From NCBI RefSeq assembly GCF_005887115.1, contig NZ_PNCJ01000027.1, positions 1 to 64,000 of the forward strand: a DNA stretch of 64,000 nt, written 5' to 3'. The stretch comes from Pseudoalteromonas rubra (GTDB lineage Bacteria; Pseudomonadota; Gammaproteobacteria; Enterobacterales; Alteromonadaceae). Positions within the stretch are counted from its first letter, which is position 1. The number at the start of each line of letters is the position of its first letter. This document shows, piece by piece, positions 32,672 to 41,180 of this stretch. The notes under the pieces are model-generated. The model saw only the letters and a program-made list of their open reading frames with translations. It had not been told where the DNA came from and did not search any database. A program made the position numbers and the translations under genes.

Positions 32672-33448
32672 TTAGATACTTTGCGCCAGCTGGTTTTTCA
32701 CTGCCTGTTTATAGCCCTTACTCAGGGCAACCTGAGCGCCGCTTTTGAGCTGAATAACAGCACTGCCAGAAGGTTTATTCTGGATCCTGTCAATGGCATA
32801 CAGGTTAACCGCATGAGAACGATGAGTGCGGATAAACTGAGACGGCAGCTGAGCCATCAGCTCTTTTAAGGTGCCGCGCTTCAGGTATTGCCGGGTACTG
32901 GTATGGATCTCCATATAATTGCTGGCGGCCGTAACATGAGTAATGTCGTCAAAGGGCACCGGGGCTTTGTCTTTCCCCTGATCAGCCCAAAGCACCGGAT
33001 GCTCCTGATCTGGCTCGGCAATGATGCGCAACTGGGTGTGCCACAAAATGGTGATCACAAACAGCACCAGCAGGTGGGCTGGCGCAAAATAATACAAGGT
33101 ATAAGCAACCGGGTCGTCAAGTGCCACCAGATCGAACAATGCCTGTAGTAACATGGCACTTAAATACGCACCACTCATGAGTTTGAGGTAATGGGAAACA
33201 TTTACCTTAGGAGCTGGTTCAAGCCAAGAAAGGGCACGAAAAACCATTGGAGACAGTAAATACCACAAGCCCCATTCCTGCACCGCCCACCAAAGTGGAT
33301 TATTGAGGCGCTCTTCTTCGGGCACTGACCAGTCGTGCAATAGGTCTATAAGGGTCAGAAAGGCAATCACCAGCGTCCACCCGCACAACGACAGCAGCCA
33401 TTCTTGTCTGATCCGAGCCGACACCACGCTTCCCCATATTTGATACAC
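32672..33448 (-). CDS. LytTR-family transcriptional regulator with membrane N terminus
   Basis: About four hydrophobic helices occupy residues 20-140. The C-terminal LytTR DNA-binding domain spans about 160-255: VPFDDITHVTAASNYMEIHT, RGTLKELMAQLP and FIRTHRSHAVNLYAIDRIQ. No phosphorylatable receiver domain is present, so signalling is probably direct from the membrane. It is upstream of, and co-oriented with, the TonB receptor gene, the most likely target. Confidence 0.87.
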   Translation of the reverse strand: MYQIWGSVVSARIRQEWLLSLCGWTLVIAFLTLIDLLHDWSVPEEERLNNPLWWAVQEWGLWYLLSPMVFRALSWLEPAPKVNVSHYLKLMSGAYLSAMLLQALFDLVALDDPVAYTLYYFAPAHLLVLFVITILWHTQLRIIAEPDQEHPVLWADQGKDKAPVPFDDITHVTAASNYMEIHTSTRQYLKRGTLKELMAQLPSQFIRTHRSHAVNLYAIDRIQNKPSGSAVIQLKSGAQVALSKGYKQAVKNQLAQSI

Positions 33449-33670
33449 TGGCGTATTTTAGCACTTTGCTAACGGTTGTGAAGCCAAACCGCTTTGCTAT
33501 CACTCAAGCGTCATAAACACATGCCCCGATATCCCGTCCCTCTTTTGCCAGCCCGTTTCTTTTCTCCATCGCCAGGTTTCTTCTTTGCGTAATCTCTCCT
33601 CGGTCATCCGGCTTCTCACTTCCAGCACCGGGCTCCTCACTGCCGTTATCCGGCTTCTCCTTCCGTCATC

Positions 33671-33761
33671 CCAGCTCCTTCCTCCGTCATCCCGGCCACC
33701 GAGCCAGGAACCATAAAAGCACCGTCAGGTGCCAAAAAATAGCCACGAAACTGAAGGCGAG
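33671..33761. repeat. 91-bp direct repeat, copy A (palindromic REP-like)
   Basis: Matches 33829-33919 at nearly every position (five or six differences). It contains a palindrome around TCCCGGC-CACCGA-GCCGGGA (one arm altered here to GCCAGGA), followed by CATAAAAGCACCGTCAGGTGCC, itself a small stem. Confidence 0.75.
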
Positions 33762-33828
33762 TAGATCCCGCATCAAGTGCGGATGACGAGTGTAGGGTAC
33801 CAGTTTATGCCTATTCTCCCTTCGCCAC

Positions 33829-33919
33829 CCAGCTCCTTCCTCCGTCATCCCGGCCACCGAGCCGGGAACCATAAAAGCACCGTCAGGTGCCAAAAAACAG
33901 CCACGAAGCCGAAGGCGAG
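33829..33919. repeat. 91-bp direct repeat, copy B (palindromic REP-like)
   Basis: Second copy with the palindrome TCCCGGC-CACCGA-GCCGGGA intact and the GCACC-GTCA-GGTGC stem. The spacing from copy A is 158 nt. Confidence 0.75.
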
Positions 33920-34040
33920 CTGCTCCCGTCACCCGACCTTTTTGCTGTTATCCAGCCTGTTTCCTCCACTATCTCCGTCTTTAACAACCCAACTAAAAAA
34001 GGGCTCTTCCATAAGAAAAAAGCCATGCTCAAAATTTAAC

Positions 34041-34095
34041 TTGTTTCGAACCGTAAGTTTCGACTATAATTTCACAACGTTCGAAACGAAACTTA
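34041..34095 (+). promoter_or_regulatory. Promoter with overlapping palindromic operators for the DeoR-family regulator
   Basis: TTGTTT (34041-34046) and TATAAT (34065-34070) form an 18-nt-spaced promoter. Two nested inverted repeats straddle it: TTTCGAAC (34044-34051) with GTTCGAAA (34079-34086), and TAAGTTTCG (34054-34062) with CGAAACTTA (34087-34095). This arrangement suits binding by the regulator encoded directly downstream and hence autoregulation. Confidence 0.6.
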
Positions 34096-34115
34096 TAACT
34101 ATATATAAAACTACG

Positions 34116-34886
34116 ATGACAAAACGCAATACACAGCAACGCAGACATACAATTCTTGCCATGGTAAACGAGCAGGGCGAAGTGAGTGTGGAAGCCTTAG
34201 CCAGTGAATTTGCCACATCAGAAGTTACGATTCGAAAGGATTTAACCGCATTGGAAAAAAGCGGCCTGTTATTACGCCGCTATGGTGGCGCTGTGGCACT
34301 GCCGCAAGAGATTGTTGCCAAAGGCGACGACGTACGCGATACGCTGCGCAAAGTGGCCATTGCCAAAGCCGCTGCTACGCTGATAAAAGATCACCATCGC
34401 ATTATCATCGACAGCGGCCGTACTACCGCTGCCATGATCCCGGAGCTGGCGCAAAAGCGCGGGCTGGTGGTGATGACCAATGCCATTAATATTGCCAACC
34501 GCTTGTTGGCACTGGAAAACGAGCCGACTTTATTGATGACCGGTGGCACCTGGGACCCCCATTCGGAGTCCTTTCAGGGGCAGGTTGCCGAGCAGGTTTT
34601 ACGCTCTTACGATTTTGATACCTTGTTCATCGGTGCCGACGGCATTGATGTAGCAAGGGGCACCACCACGTTCAATGAGCTGGTGGGATTAAGTCAGGTC
34701 ATGGCCGAAGCGGCTCGTGACGTGGTTGTACTGGTCGAATCTGAAAAGATCGGCCGCAGAATACCGAATTTAGAATTGCCCTGGGATCAGGTCACGACCT
34801 TGATCACCGACAACAACCTGGCCGCAGACTTGCGCCAGGCGATCGAGGCCCGTGGCGTGCAGTTGATCTGTGCAGAGGTAGAGTGA
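34116..34886 (+). CDS. DeoR-family transcriptional regulator adjacent to glmS
   Basis: N-terminal DeoR winged helix (QQRRHTILAMVNEQGEVSV, TSEVTIRKDLTALEKSGLLLRRYGGAV) and C-terminal DeoR sugar-phosphate sensor domain (IIDSGRTTAAMIPELAQ, LLMTGGTWDPHSESFQG, FIGADGID). The 256-residue length is standard. ATG 34116 is preferred; the frame is open much further upstream through repeats, but that extension is not protein-like. It precedes glmS by 31 bp, so it likely regulates glucosamine-6-phosphate synthesis in response to a sugar phosphate. Confidence 0.88.
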   Translation: MTKRNTQQRRHTILAMVNEQGEVSVEALASEFATSEVTIRKDLTALEKSGLLLRRYGGAVALPQEIVAKGDDVRDTLRKVAIAKAAATLIKDHHRIIIDSGRTTAAMIPELAQKRGLVVMTNAINIANRLLALENEPTLLMTGGTWDPHSESFQGQVAEQVLRSYDFDTLFIGADGIDVARGTTTFNELVGLSQVMAEAARDVVVLVESEKIGRRIPNLELPWDQVTTLITDNNLAADLRQAIEARGVQLICAEVE

Positions 34887-34917
34887 CAACACACAACGTG
34901 CAAATAATGGAGAATTT

Positions 34918-36738
34918 ATGTGTGGTATAGTTGGTGCGGTAGCAGAACGTCCTGTTAACCGTATTTTGATCGAAGGTTTAAAACGTCTTGAGTACCGTGG
35001 ATACGATTCAGCGGGTGTGGCTTTAAGCGAAGCCGGTACCCTGAATACGGTTAAGGCAGTGGGTAAAGTGGCTAATCTGGAAGCGGCCGTTGCAGAGTCC
35101 GGTGTCAGCGGACACACAGGTATTGCGCACACTCGCTGGGCTACACATGGTGGTGTAACCGAAGTGAATGCTCACCCACATATTTCAAATAACGAAATCG
35201 CGCTGGTTCACAACGGCATCATTGAAAACCACGAGTCGCTACGTGCAGTGCTCAAAGACGATGGCTATACCTTCTTGTCTGACACCGACACTGAAGTCAT
35301 GGTACACCTGATCCACCAACTGCGTCAGCAGCACGACTCTTTGCTGGACTCGGTTAAAGCCGCGGTTAAGCAGCTCGAAGGCGCCTACGGCACTGTGGTA
35401 TTCGACAAAGCCAACGACAACGAAATCATCGTTGCACGTTCTGGCAGCCCGCTGGTTATCGGCTTAGGTCTGGGCGAAAACTTCATCGCGTCTGATCAGC
35501 TGGCGCTGCTTGCCGTAACACGTAACTTCATCTTCTTGGAAGAAGGCGATGTAGCACGCATCACCCGCGATACGGTTGAAATTTACGACATCAACGGCGA
35601 GCCGGTTGAGCGTGAAGTGGTTGAATCAAACATTTCTCAGGATGTCTCGGGCAAAGGCGAATACCGTCACTATATGCTTAAAGAGATCTACGAGCAGCCA
35701 ATGGCCGTACGCAATACGCTGGAAGGGCGTTTAGACGGTGACAAGGTGTCGGTAGATGCATTTGGCGATCAGGCTAACCAGATCTTCAAAGACGTTAAAC
35801 ACGTGCAGATCATTGCCTGTGGTACCTCTTACCACTCAGGCATGGTGGCGCGTTACTGGCTTGAGCAATACGCTGGCGTAAGCTGTAATGTCGAGATCGC
35901 CTCTGAATTCCGTTACCGTGAGTCGTTCGTACACGAAAACAGCTTACTTGTGACCATTTCTCAGTCTGGTGAAACCGCCGATACCCTGGCGGCATTGCGC
36001 CTGGCGAAAGAGCAGGGTTACATGGCCTCTATGACCATTTGTAACGTGCCGGGCTCATCACTGGTACGCGAATCCGACCTGGCCTTTATGACCAAAGCCG
36101 GTGCCGAAATTGGGGTTGCATCAACGAAAGCGTTTACTACGCAATTAGTCGGCTTATTGATGCTGACTGCGTCCATTGCACAGGAAAAAGGCCGCGACCA
36201 GAGCACAATTGTTAACGCCATCAAGACCCTGCCAAACAAACTGGAAGAGTCACTGAACATGGCCGAAGGCATCGAAGCACTGGCAGAAGAATTCGCCGAC
36301 AAGCACCACTCATTGTTCCTGGGTCGTGGTTCACAATACCCAATCGCAATGGAAGGCGCACTTAAGCTTAAAGAAATCTCGTACATTCACGCCGAAGCCT
36401 ACGCCGCAGGTGAGCTAAAGCACGGCCCTCTGGCCCTGATCGACGCCGACATGCCGATCATCGTCGTCGCGCCAAACAACGAGCTGCTTGAAAAGCTGAA
36501 GTCAAACGTTGAAGAAGTCCGTGCCCGCGGCGGTATCATCTACGTCTTCGCAGACAAAGACTCCAACTTCGCATCAGACGACACCATGCGCGTAATGAAC
36601 GTGAATCACGTAGAAGACATCATCGCACCCGTTGTCTATACAATCCCGCTACAGCTGCTGTCGTACTACGTTGCCGTGATCAAAGGCACCGACGTCGACC
36701 AGCCACGTAACCTGGCCAAGTCAGTGACCGTAGAGTAA
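34918..36738 (+). CDS. glmS: Glutamine-fructose-6-phosphate aminotransferase (isomerizing)
   Basis: Makes glucosamine-6-phosphate from fructose-6-phosphate and glutamine, the entry step to UDP-GlcNAc. The N-terminal class II amidotransferase nucleophile Cys2 (MCGIVGAVA) is present. Two SIS isomerase domains follow (IACGTSYHSGMVARYW, SQSGETADTLAAL, LGRGSQYPIAMEGALKLKE), ending in the C-tail LAKSVTVE. The 606-residue length fits. GGAG lies before the ATG. It is normally close to glmU; here they are about 32 kb apart, with a DeoR regulator directly upstream of glmS. Confidence 0.97.
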   Translation: MCGIVGAVAERPVNRILIEGLKRLEYRGYDSAGVALSEAGTLNTVKAVGKVANLEAAVAESGVSGHTGIAHTRWATHGGVTEVNAHPHISNNEIALVHNGIIENHESLRAVLKDDGYTFLSDTDTEVMVHLIHQLRQQHDSLLDSVKAAVKQLEGAYGTVVFDKANDNEIIVARSGSPLVIGLGLGENFIASDQLALLAVTRNFIFLEEGDVARITRDTVEIYDINGEPVEREVVESNISQDVSGKGEYRHYMLKEIYEQPMAVRNTLEGRLDGDKVSVDAFGDQANQIFKDVKHVQIIACGTSYHSGMVARYWLEQYAGVSCNVEIASEFRYRESFVHENSLLVTISQSGETADTLAALRLAKEQGYMASMTICNVPGSSLVRESDLAFMTKAGAEIGVASTKAFTTQLVGLLMLTASIAQEKGRDQSTIVNAIKTLPNKLEESLNMAEGIEALAEEFADKHHSLFLGRGSQYPIAMEGALKLKEISYIHAEAYAAGELKHGPLALIDADMPIIVVAPNNELLEKLKSNVEEVRARGGIIYVFADKDSNFASDDTMRVMNVNHVEDIIAPVVYTIPLQLLSYYVAVIKGTDVDQPRNLAKSVTVE

Positions 36739-36755
36739 GTAGGGTTAGGTTGATT

Positions 36756-36791
36756 GAACTGAAAAAGGCGCGAAAGCGCCTTTTTCAGTTC
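36756..36791 (+). terminator. Strong Rho-independent terminator after glmS
   Basis: GAACTGAAAAAGGCGC pairs perfectly over 16 bp with GCGCCTTTTTCAGTTC around a GAAA loop. It lies 17 nt beyond the glmS stop. Confidence 0.92.
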
Positions 36792-36795
36792 GCTT

Positions 36796-36855
36796 AGGAA
36801 TTAAGATTCATACTAAGTATTAAAGTATCATCCTAGGTAATAAAGTTTCATACTC
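36796..36855. repeat. Three 20-nt direct repeats downstream of glmS, transposase-site-like
   Basis: Exactly phased units at 36796-36815, 36816-36835 and 36836-36855 share a core TwAAGwwTCATmCT (unit 3 reads GGTAATAAAGTTTCATACTC). Phased subterminal repeats of this size are typical of IS21-type and Tn7-type transposon ends. No transposase gene is in the window, so this would be a remnant end. Confidence 0.45.
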
Positions 36856-36857
36856 AT

Positions 36858-36930
36858 ATTGCGGTTTTCCTCTCAGATGTCATAACGCACGGATACTTTT
36901 ATTTCATGTGTGTCTAAGAGGAGCCGCAAT
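36858..36930. repeat. Long imperfect inverted repeat next to the 20-nt repeats
   Basis: The arm at 36858-36877 (ATTGCGGTTTTCCTCTCAGA) is mirrored by 36913-36930 (TCTAAGAGGAGCCGCAAT) with a 35-nt loop, followed by TTTTCC. It can fold as a hairpin or be paired mobile-element ends. Confidence 0.45.
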
Positions 36931-37248
36931 TTTCCTTTCAGGCTGCTGTACATGATTTCTAACCCCCAGAAGTAAACCAGTAGTTAGTTAGCCTCTGCCA
37001 TCTCACCTTTCACGTTCATACCAGTTCTGCTTAGTTTTTTTAACCCAGGTTAAAATACTTCCCTGCTCCAATTACGAATAATGATGTCATCAAGCCAAGA
37101 GCTGGTAAGTGGATTTCTTAGCGGTATTTTCCACCGAGGAATCCCTTTGTTGTGTGGTCTTTTAAGGTTTTGCTGTACAGCAAATTCATCTTTGTGACTC
37201 TGCTAGAGTGGCTTGTGTCCATTAAATGAATTTTTAAGGTGTCCTCAT
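36931..37248. other. Intergenic region between the repeat block and a small ORF
   Basis: No gene or clear site is visible. AAGGTG at about 37236-37241 belongs to the following small ORF. Confidence 0.3.
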
Positions 37249-37428
37249 ATGAAATTACGAGATAAAGGCAAGATTGAAGTTAGTGGTGTAATGAGTAAAA
37301 AAGGCGCTGATGAGGCGTGTAAGTTAATTGCTAAGGGACGTTGTATAGAGTCTGCTTGCCGGGGAGGATCGTTATTGATTGCTGCATTGTGCCTTTTGGT
37401 GAAGGCAGTGGTCGAGATAAATTTATGA
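37249..37428 (+). CDS. Hypothetical small protein with a hydrophobic C-terminal helix (59 aa)
   Basis: Unrecognised. ATG 37249 follows AAGGTG at a suitable distance. A basic, Lys/Gly-rich N-terminal part (KLRDKGKIEVSG) with two Cys in the middle (KGRCIESACRGG) precedes a hydrophobic stretch (SLLIAALCLLVKAVVEI) that could span the membrane. The double glycine before the hydrophobic part recalls small bacteriocins, but no maturation genes are adjacent. It may be a spurious ORF. Confidence 0.4.
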   Translation: MKLRDKGKIEVSGVMSKKGADEACKLIAKGRCIESACRGGSLLIAALCLLVKAVVEINL

Positions 37429-37732
37429 GGGTTCAATAGGACAACGGTAAATTCATTCTGGCCAGAATTAGTTGATGCTTCGCTGCAATTGAGCGCTCAC
37501 AGTGATTCCATCAATGAATACATTTGCATCACACTTTCACTCTACTTGTGCTGAAATTTCAATTAGTTATAGCGGTATATTATGTCCAGGTAGATTGGCC
37601 ATACTGAGATGTAACTCCCCCATTTTCTTCTATTTAGTGTCTTGAATGTTCTATTTGACGGCCCATGACGTATGTTTGTCGTAACGCTGTCATACTCTTG
37701 TTAGCTATAAAAATAAGGTCAGTGAGGTAACT
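37429..37732. other. Intergenic region upstream of the XRE regulator
   Basis: No gene seen. A TTGTCG and TATAAA pair near 37676 and 37708 is too widely spaced to be a convincing promoter. Nothing else stands out. Confidence 0.3.
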
Positions 37733-38440
37733 ATGATGCAAGAAGCGATTAAATCGAGGTTGTCGCCAACCAAGCTCAAATCAATGCGCGTTGAAAATGG
37801 CTGGTCTCAGGAAAAACTAGCGTCCGTAACAGGTTTAAGTCTGAGGACCATTCAGCGCATTGAAAAGGACGGCAAATGTTCAGTGGAGTCAAAGCTGGCT
37901 ATTGCGGCAGCCTTAAACATGACGCCATCCGAATTATTGCATGATTATCCTGAGAAAGTGGGTGATGGCACGCTTAACTACGGTGGCATGATCGGTTTAT
38001 TAAGTATCGTGGGTTTGTGCAGTTTGCTGGTCGCATGGGAATGGAAGAACCCAGAGATTTTCATCAATCCGATGAATGCGTTATTCATCGGATTGACGGT
38101 TTTTGGGTTGTCTATGATGAGTAGTGGCTTTCAAGCAACAGTGAATGCGTTTGGTACGGTTATTTGGATATTCAAACAGCCACAAGATCAGCTGCTGGTT
38201 CAGGCGCATTTGCCTGTACTAAGGCGTGCACTTGTGTATTGCTACACCGCTGGCGTTATCTGGACATTGACCGAAGTGGTCGAGGCTGGCTTTTACGGGA
38301 GCCAAACTTCCAACAATTCAATGTCCCTGAATGACATATTGTTCTCGATGCAAAGCATGCTGTATGCAGTCATGCTCGCGGAATTTTTGATACGACCGTT
38401 GATGAACAGAATAACGTGGTTACTTAGCCGACAACACTAA
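37733..38440 (+). CDS. XRE-family regulator with a four-helix membrane domain
   Basis: Helix-turn-helix at residues 10-65 (LKSMRVENGWSQEKLASVTG, SLRTIQRIEKDG). Four hydrophobic segments follow (about 84-102, 113-134, 165-190, 205-225). GAGGT precedes a double ATG (37733/37736). It is a membrane-tethered regulator of unknown signal. Cytochrome b561 follows 48 bp downstream on the same strand and is the most likely co-transcribed partner. Confidence 0.82.
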   Translation: MMQEAIKSRLSPTKLKSMRVENGWSQEKLASVTGLSLRTIQRIEKDGKCSVESKLAIAAALNMTPSELLHDYPEKVGDGTLNYGGMIGLLSIVGLCSLLVAWEWKNPEIFINPMNALFIGLTVFGLSMMSSGFQATVNAFGTVIWIFKQPQDQLLVQAHLPVLRRALVYCYTAGVIWTLTEVVEAGFYGSQTSNNSMSLNDILFSMQSMLYAVMLAEFLIRPLMNRITWLLSRQH

Positions 38441-38487
38441 GTGCGGCCGCCGACTGGTTATCAACCTAATTAACAAGGCGAACGACA

Positions 38488-39030
38488 TTGAAAATTGATA
38501 ATCAGGGGTATGGGCAACTGGCGAAAGTGTTTCACTGGGCAAGTGCTTTTTTTATTATGCCAGCAATGGCTATTGGCATCTGGTGGATTTGGGTTGATCT
38601 TGATACCGACTCTGGATGGGAACAGTTCGAGCAACTCATTGGGTGGCACGCCAACTTTGGCCTGACAGTCATAATATTAATGCTTCCACGACTTATCTGG
38701 CGAGCATTAAATAGCCCCACAGCAAGCGTTGATAGTACAGCGCAACTCAAAAAAGTTGCTTTTGCTGCGCATTTGTCTTTGTATGTGCTGGCGCTTATCA
38801 CACCTATCAGCGGGTGGCTTGGCTCGGCGTTAGATGGGGTGGCATTCAGCTATTTTTCTGTCATCACTATTCCACCGGTTTTTGGTACGCATTCAGACCT
38901 TGCCGTCTTGATGACATCCGTCCACATCTACGCAAGCTATGCATTGATTTTCTTCATTGCCTTGCATTTGGCGGCGGTTGTATATCACCAATTCTGGTTG
39001 AAAGACCGCATCCTTCGAAGAATGACCTAA
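38488..39030 (+). CDS. Cytochrome b561 family protein
   Basis: A four-helix di-haem membrane protein of the bacterial b561 type that passes electrons across or within the inner membrane. Candidate haem ligands are His in AKVFHWASAFF, His in LIGWHANFGLTV, His in VHIYASYALIFF and His in FIALHLAAVVYHQFW. The 180-residue length is normal. The TTG start follows AAGG. It pairs with the XRE membrane regulator upstream. Confidence 0.88.
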   Translation: MKIDNQGYGQLAKVFHWASAFFIMPAMAIGIWWIWVDLDTDSGWEQFEQLIGWHANFGLTVIILMLPRLIWRALNSPTASVDSTAQLKKVAFAAHLSLYVLALITPISGWLGSALDGVAFSYFSVITIPPVFGTHSDLAVLMTSVHIYASYALIFFIALHLAAVVYHQFWLKDRILRRMT

Positions 39031-39577
39031 CGTAGTCACCGCTAATCGCTCAATTGTCTCTAGTATCAACAACCTAAGCTCCCGATCAAATATAGATAGG
39101 TTTAATAGATCACTGAATGAGGCGAGAGCTTGGAATGTGTGACTTGGATGGTTTTGTTCAAACAGTAGAAAGCAGGCTGCAAGCCTGAAGTCGTTTAGCT
39201 GTGATAAGTAAAACTCAGCTTCAATTATGTCTTAAACAATTATACCTCGGACCTGGAGCTGATTTACCCGGGCGGTGTAAGTTGTTGGAGGTTTGCTATA
39301 CCGGACCTTCGGGCTGTTGCGCATTTCTATACCCCATAAACGAGTAACCCCTCGCGGTACGCTGTGCTAATGAGAAGCGGGAGGGGTATCGTTACAATGG
39401 GTTGTGGCGCCGGGTCCATGAGATTCAAGGCCAAATACTGATCTAATTTGACTCGATATTGCAGTTGGACCGTGTCATTTCACTCTGAATGTTAAAGCTG
39501 ACATAAAAAACGACAGTGCTTACTCCACACTCACCCCATCAACATTCTCCACCAACACTTTCCATCAACACTCTCTA
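39031..39577. other. Gene-free region with an imperfect long hairpin
   Basis: No gene supported. The main structure is an imperfect stem between 39339-39355 and 39377-39393 (AACGAGTAACCCCTCGC against GCGGGAGGGGTATCGTT), which could be an RNA element or terminator. A small stem CAGGCT-GCA-AGCCTG lies at 39173-39187. Confidence 0.4.
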
Positions 39578-40120
39578 TCAAAACACGCCATTATCATTTT
39601 GAATATCGCCACCGCTGAAAAGTGAGTAAATGCGCATGGACAGGTCCAGGGCCTGGATTGAGTCCCAGTGCTCAACAATGCGGCCATCTTCGATGCGCCA
39701 GGTGTCGATGATGTTCATGCCTTTTTGGTCATTGCCGCGGTGATCTTTATCCAGCGTGGCGTGAGAGTGAAAAATCACGAAGTCGCCGTCGGTGTAGATG
39801 TGTCTTACGTCGTAGCTGTAGTCCGGGTAATCCTCTACAAACGCTTGTAAAAAGCCGACCAAACCGGGAATTTTATCCGGTAAGTTGCGGTTGTGCTGCA
39901 CGTAGGCGCTGTCGTTGTAGTGCTCCAATACATAGTCAAAGTTGTGGTCGTTCATCAGGTTTTGTACAAAGTCGGTGACCAGGCGTGCGTTGCTTAATTC
40001 CTGCTCGCTCCAGTTTGGTTTTTTTAACTGATCAAACTGGATTTTAGGGGCGTCTTTGCCAGCGGCAAATGTCACGGTACTGACCAGTAAAAGTAATGCT
40101 GCACTTAGGGTTTTCAACAT
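39578..40120 (-). CDS. Secreted SnoaL/NTF2-like protein
   Basis: A signal peptide (MLKTLSAALLLLVSTVTFAA) is followed by a SnoaL-like polyketide-cyclase/NTF2 fold: LVTDFVQNLMNDHNFDYVLE, YVQHNRNLPDKIPGL and IDTWRIEDGRIVEHWDSIQ. Such domains bind or isomerise small molecules; the substrate here is unknown. ATG 40120 has AAGGAGC before it, so the longer open frame to 40402 is unlikely to be translated. It is divergent from the membrane protein gene at 40475. Confidence 0.83.
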   Translation of the reverse strand: MLKTLSAALLLLVSTVTFAAGKDAPKIQFDQLKKPNWSEQELSNARLVTDFVQNLMNDHNFDYVLEHYNDSAYVQHNRNLPDKIPGLVGFLQAFVEDYPDYSYDVRHIYTDGDFVIFHSHATLDKDHRGNDQKGMNIIDTWRIEDGRIVEHWDSIQALDLSMRIYSLFSGGDIQNDNGVF

Positions 40121-40474
40121 GGGGTGCTCCTTAGTTGTAAATTCAGGTTTAAGTCTCATCTGGTAACCATAGTAATTATTAGTAACTACCTTTGCAAGAA
40201 GGCACAAATTACTTACCTGGGCACTTTTTGGTAACCCATGTCGCACATAGGCTGTGACAATCGGGGTGTTAAAGCGTGCGTTATGGCGCACCGTATTGCG
40301 CCCTGACAAGCACCGCTGAATAAGCCACAGAGATAAAAGAGGATGAAGAAAGTGGTGTAACGTCATGAAAATAATTGAAATAAAAAGTTCGAACGGGCCC
40401 ATTCAAACGACATGAGCGCATTTTACCTGCATTGTTTACCCTCACCAGTTCATGGACCTAATACGAGGAAGATA

Positions 40475-41080
40475 ATGAAAAACACTGACCACACAACTAA
40501 ACAATGGGACGCCCGATTTTTTCTGATGGCAGGGGGCTGCATGTTGATCAACACCCTGTGTTTATGGGCACGCCACTTTTCCGGATACCAGCTTTCTATT
40601 TTGTGGCCCGCAATTCCGGCGATTATCGGCCTGGGCGCGAGTGTGTTGGGCTTGTATGCACTGTATCCGCGTATTGTGTTGCATACGCCAAGGCTGGCCA
40701 AGTGGGGTGCCGGGTTTGCTCTGTCGTCTTTGGTCGCGCTGAGCATTGGCGCCTGCTGGGTAATCGCCAGTGCGCTGCTGGGCGATGCCAGCAGAGGTGT
40801 TGGTATGCAGGCGCTGATAGGCATATTTATGATTGCGATGGTCGGTGCCTTTATTTGCAATGCGATTGCCTGCCTGCGGGGCCCTGCCTCGCGTGCTCTG
40901 GGCCTGGCTTTGTCGATCCCCGTTGTATGCTGGAGCCTGATGTTGCTGGTGGGCATCTTGTATGGGGCTGAAGTAGGGTTATCGCTGGACTTTTATACCA
41001 ATGGGTTACTGGCGCTGGCGTTTGTGTGGGCCAGCCGGGTGATTCGCGCTGATACGGCGCCCGGATCTCAGGTGGCGTGA
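40475..41080 (+). CDS. Hypothetical multi-pass membrane protein
   Basis: About six hydrophobic helices in 201 residues (for example FFLMAGGCMLINTLCLW, LWPAIPAIIGLGASVLGLY, ALSIPVVCWSLMLLVGILY). ATG 40475 follows GAGGAAG; the upstream open frame has no signal of translation. No family was recognised. It precedes an SDR-family gene by 100 bp. Confidence 0.7.
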   Translation: MKNTDHTTKQWDARFFLMAGGCMLINTLCLWARHFSGYQLSILWPAIPAIIGLGASVLGLYALYPRIVLHTPRLAKWGAGFALSSLVALSIGACWVIASALLGDASRGVGMQALIGIFMIAMVGAFICNAIACLRGPASRALGLALSIPVVCWSLMLLVGILYGAEVGLSLDFYTNGLLALAFVWASRVIRADTAPGSQVA

Positions 41081-41180
41081 ACCGGCGCCGCGTGCGCTTT
41101 AACCAATACGAAAATGTAGAAATTTGGGTACATATTGCGCTACTGTGGGTGTATGTTTTTAAATCTGAAAGGAGAAACAG

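Larger units (their letters stand above)
33449..34040. other. Repeat-rich intergenic region upstream of the glmR-like gene
   Basis: No gene supported. It holds two 91-bp direct repeats and several GTCATCC/CGGCTTCTC-type short repeats between 33590 and 33930. Reading frames crossing it are consequences of the repeat composition. Confidence 0.5.

Noticed and set aside
33777..34115. N-terminal extension of the DeoR regulator
   Set aside because: The extension is translated repeat DNA containing the promoter; ATG 34116 gives the standard DeoR N terminus.
39031..39577. Possible hidden gene in the gene-poor stretch
   Set aside because: No frame with a start, ribosome binding site and protein-like composition was found on either strand.
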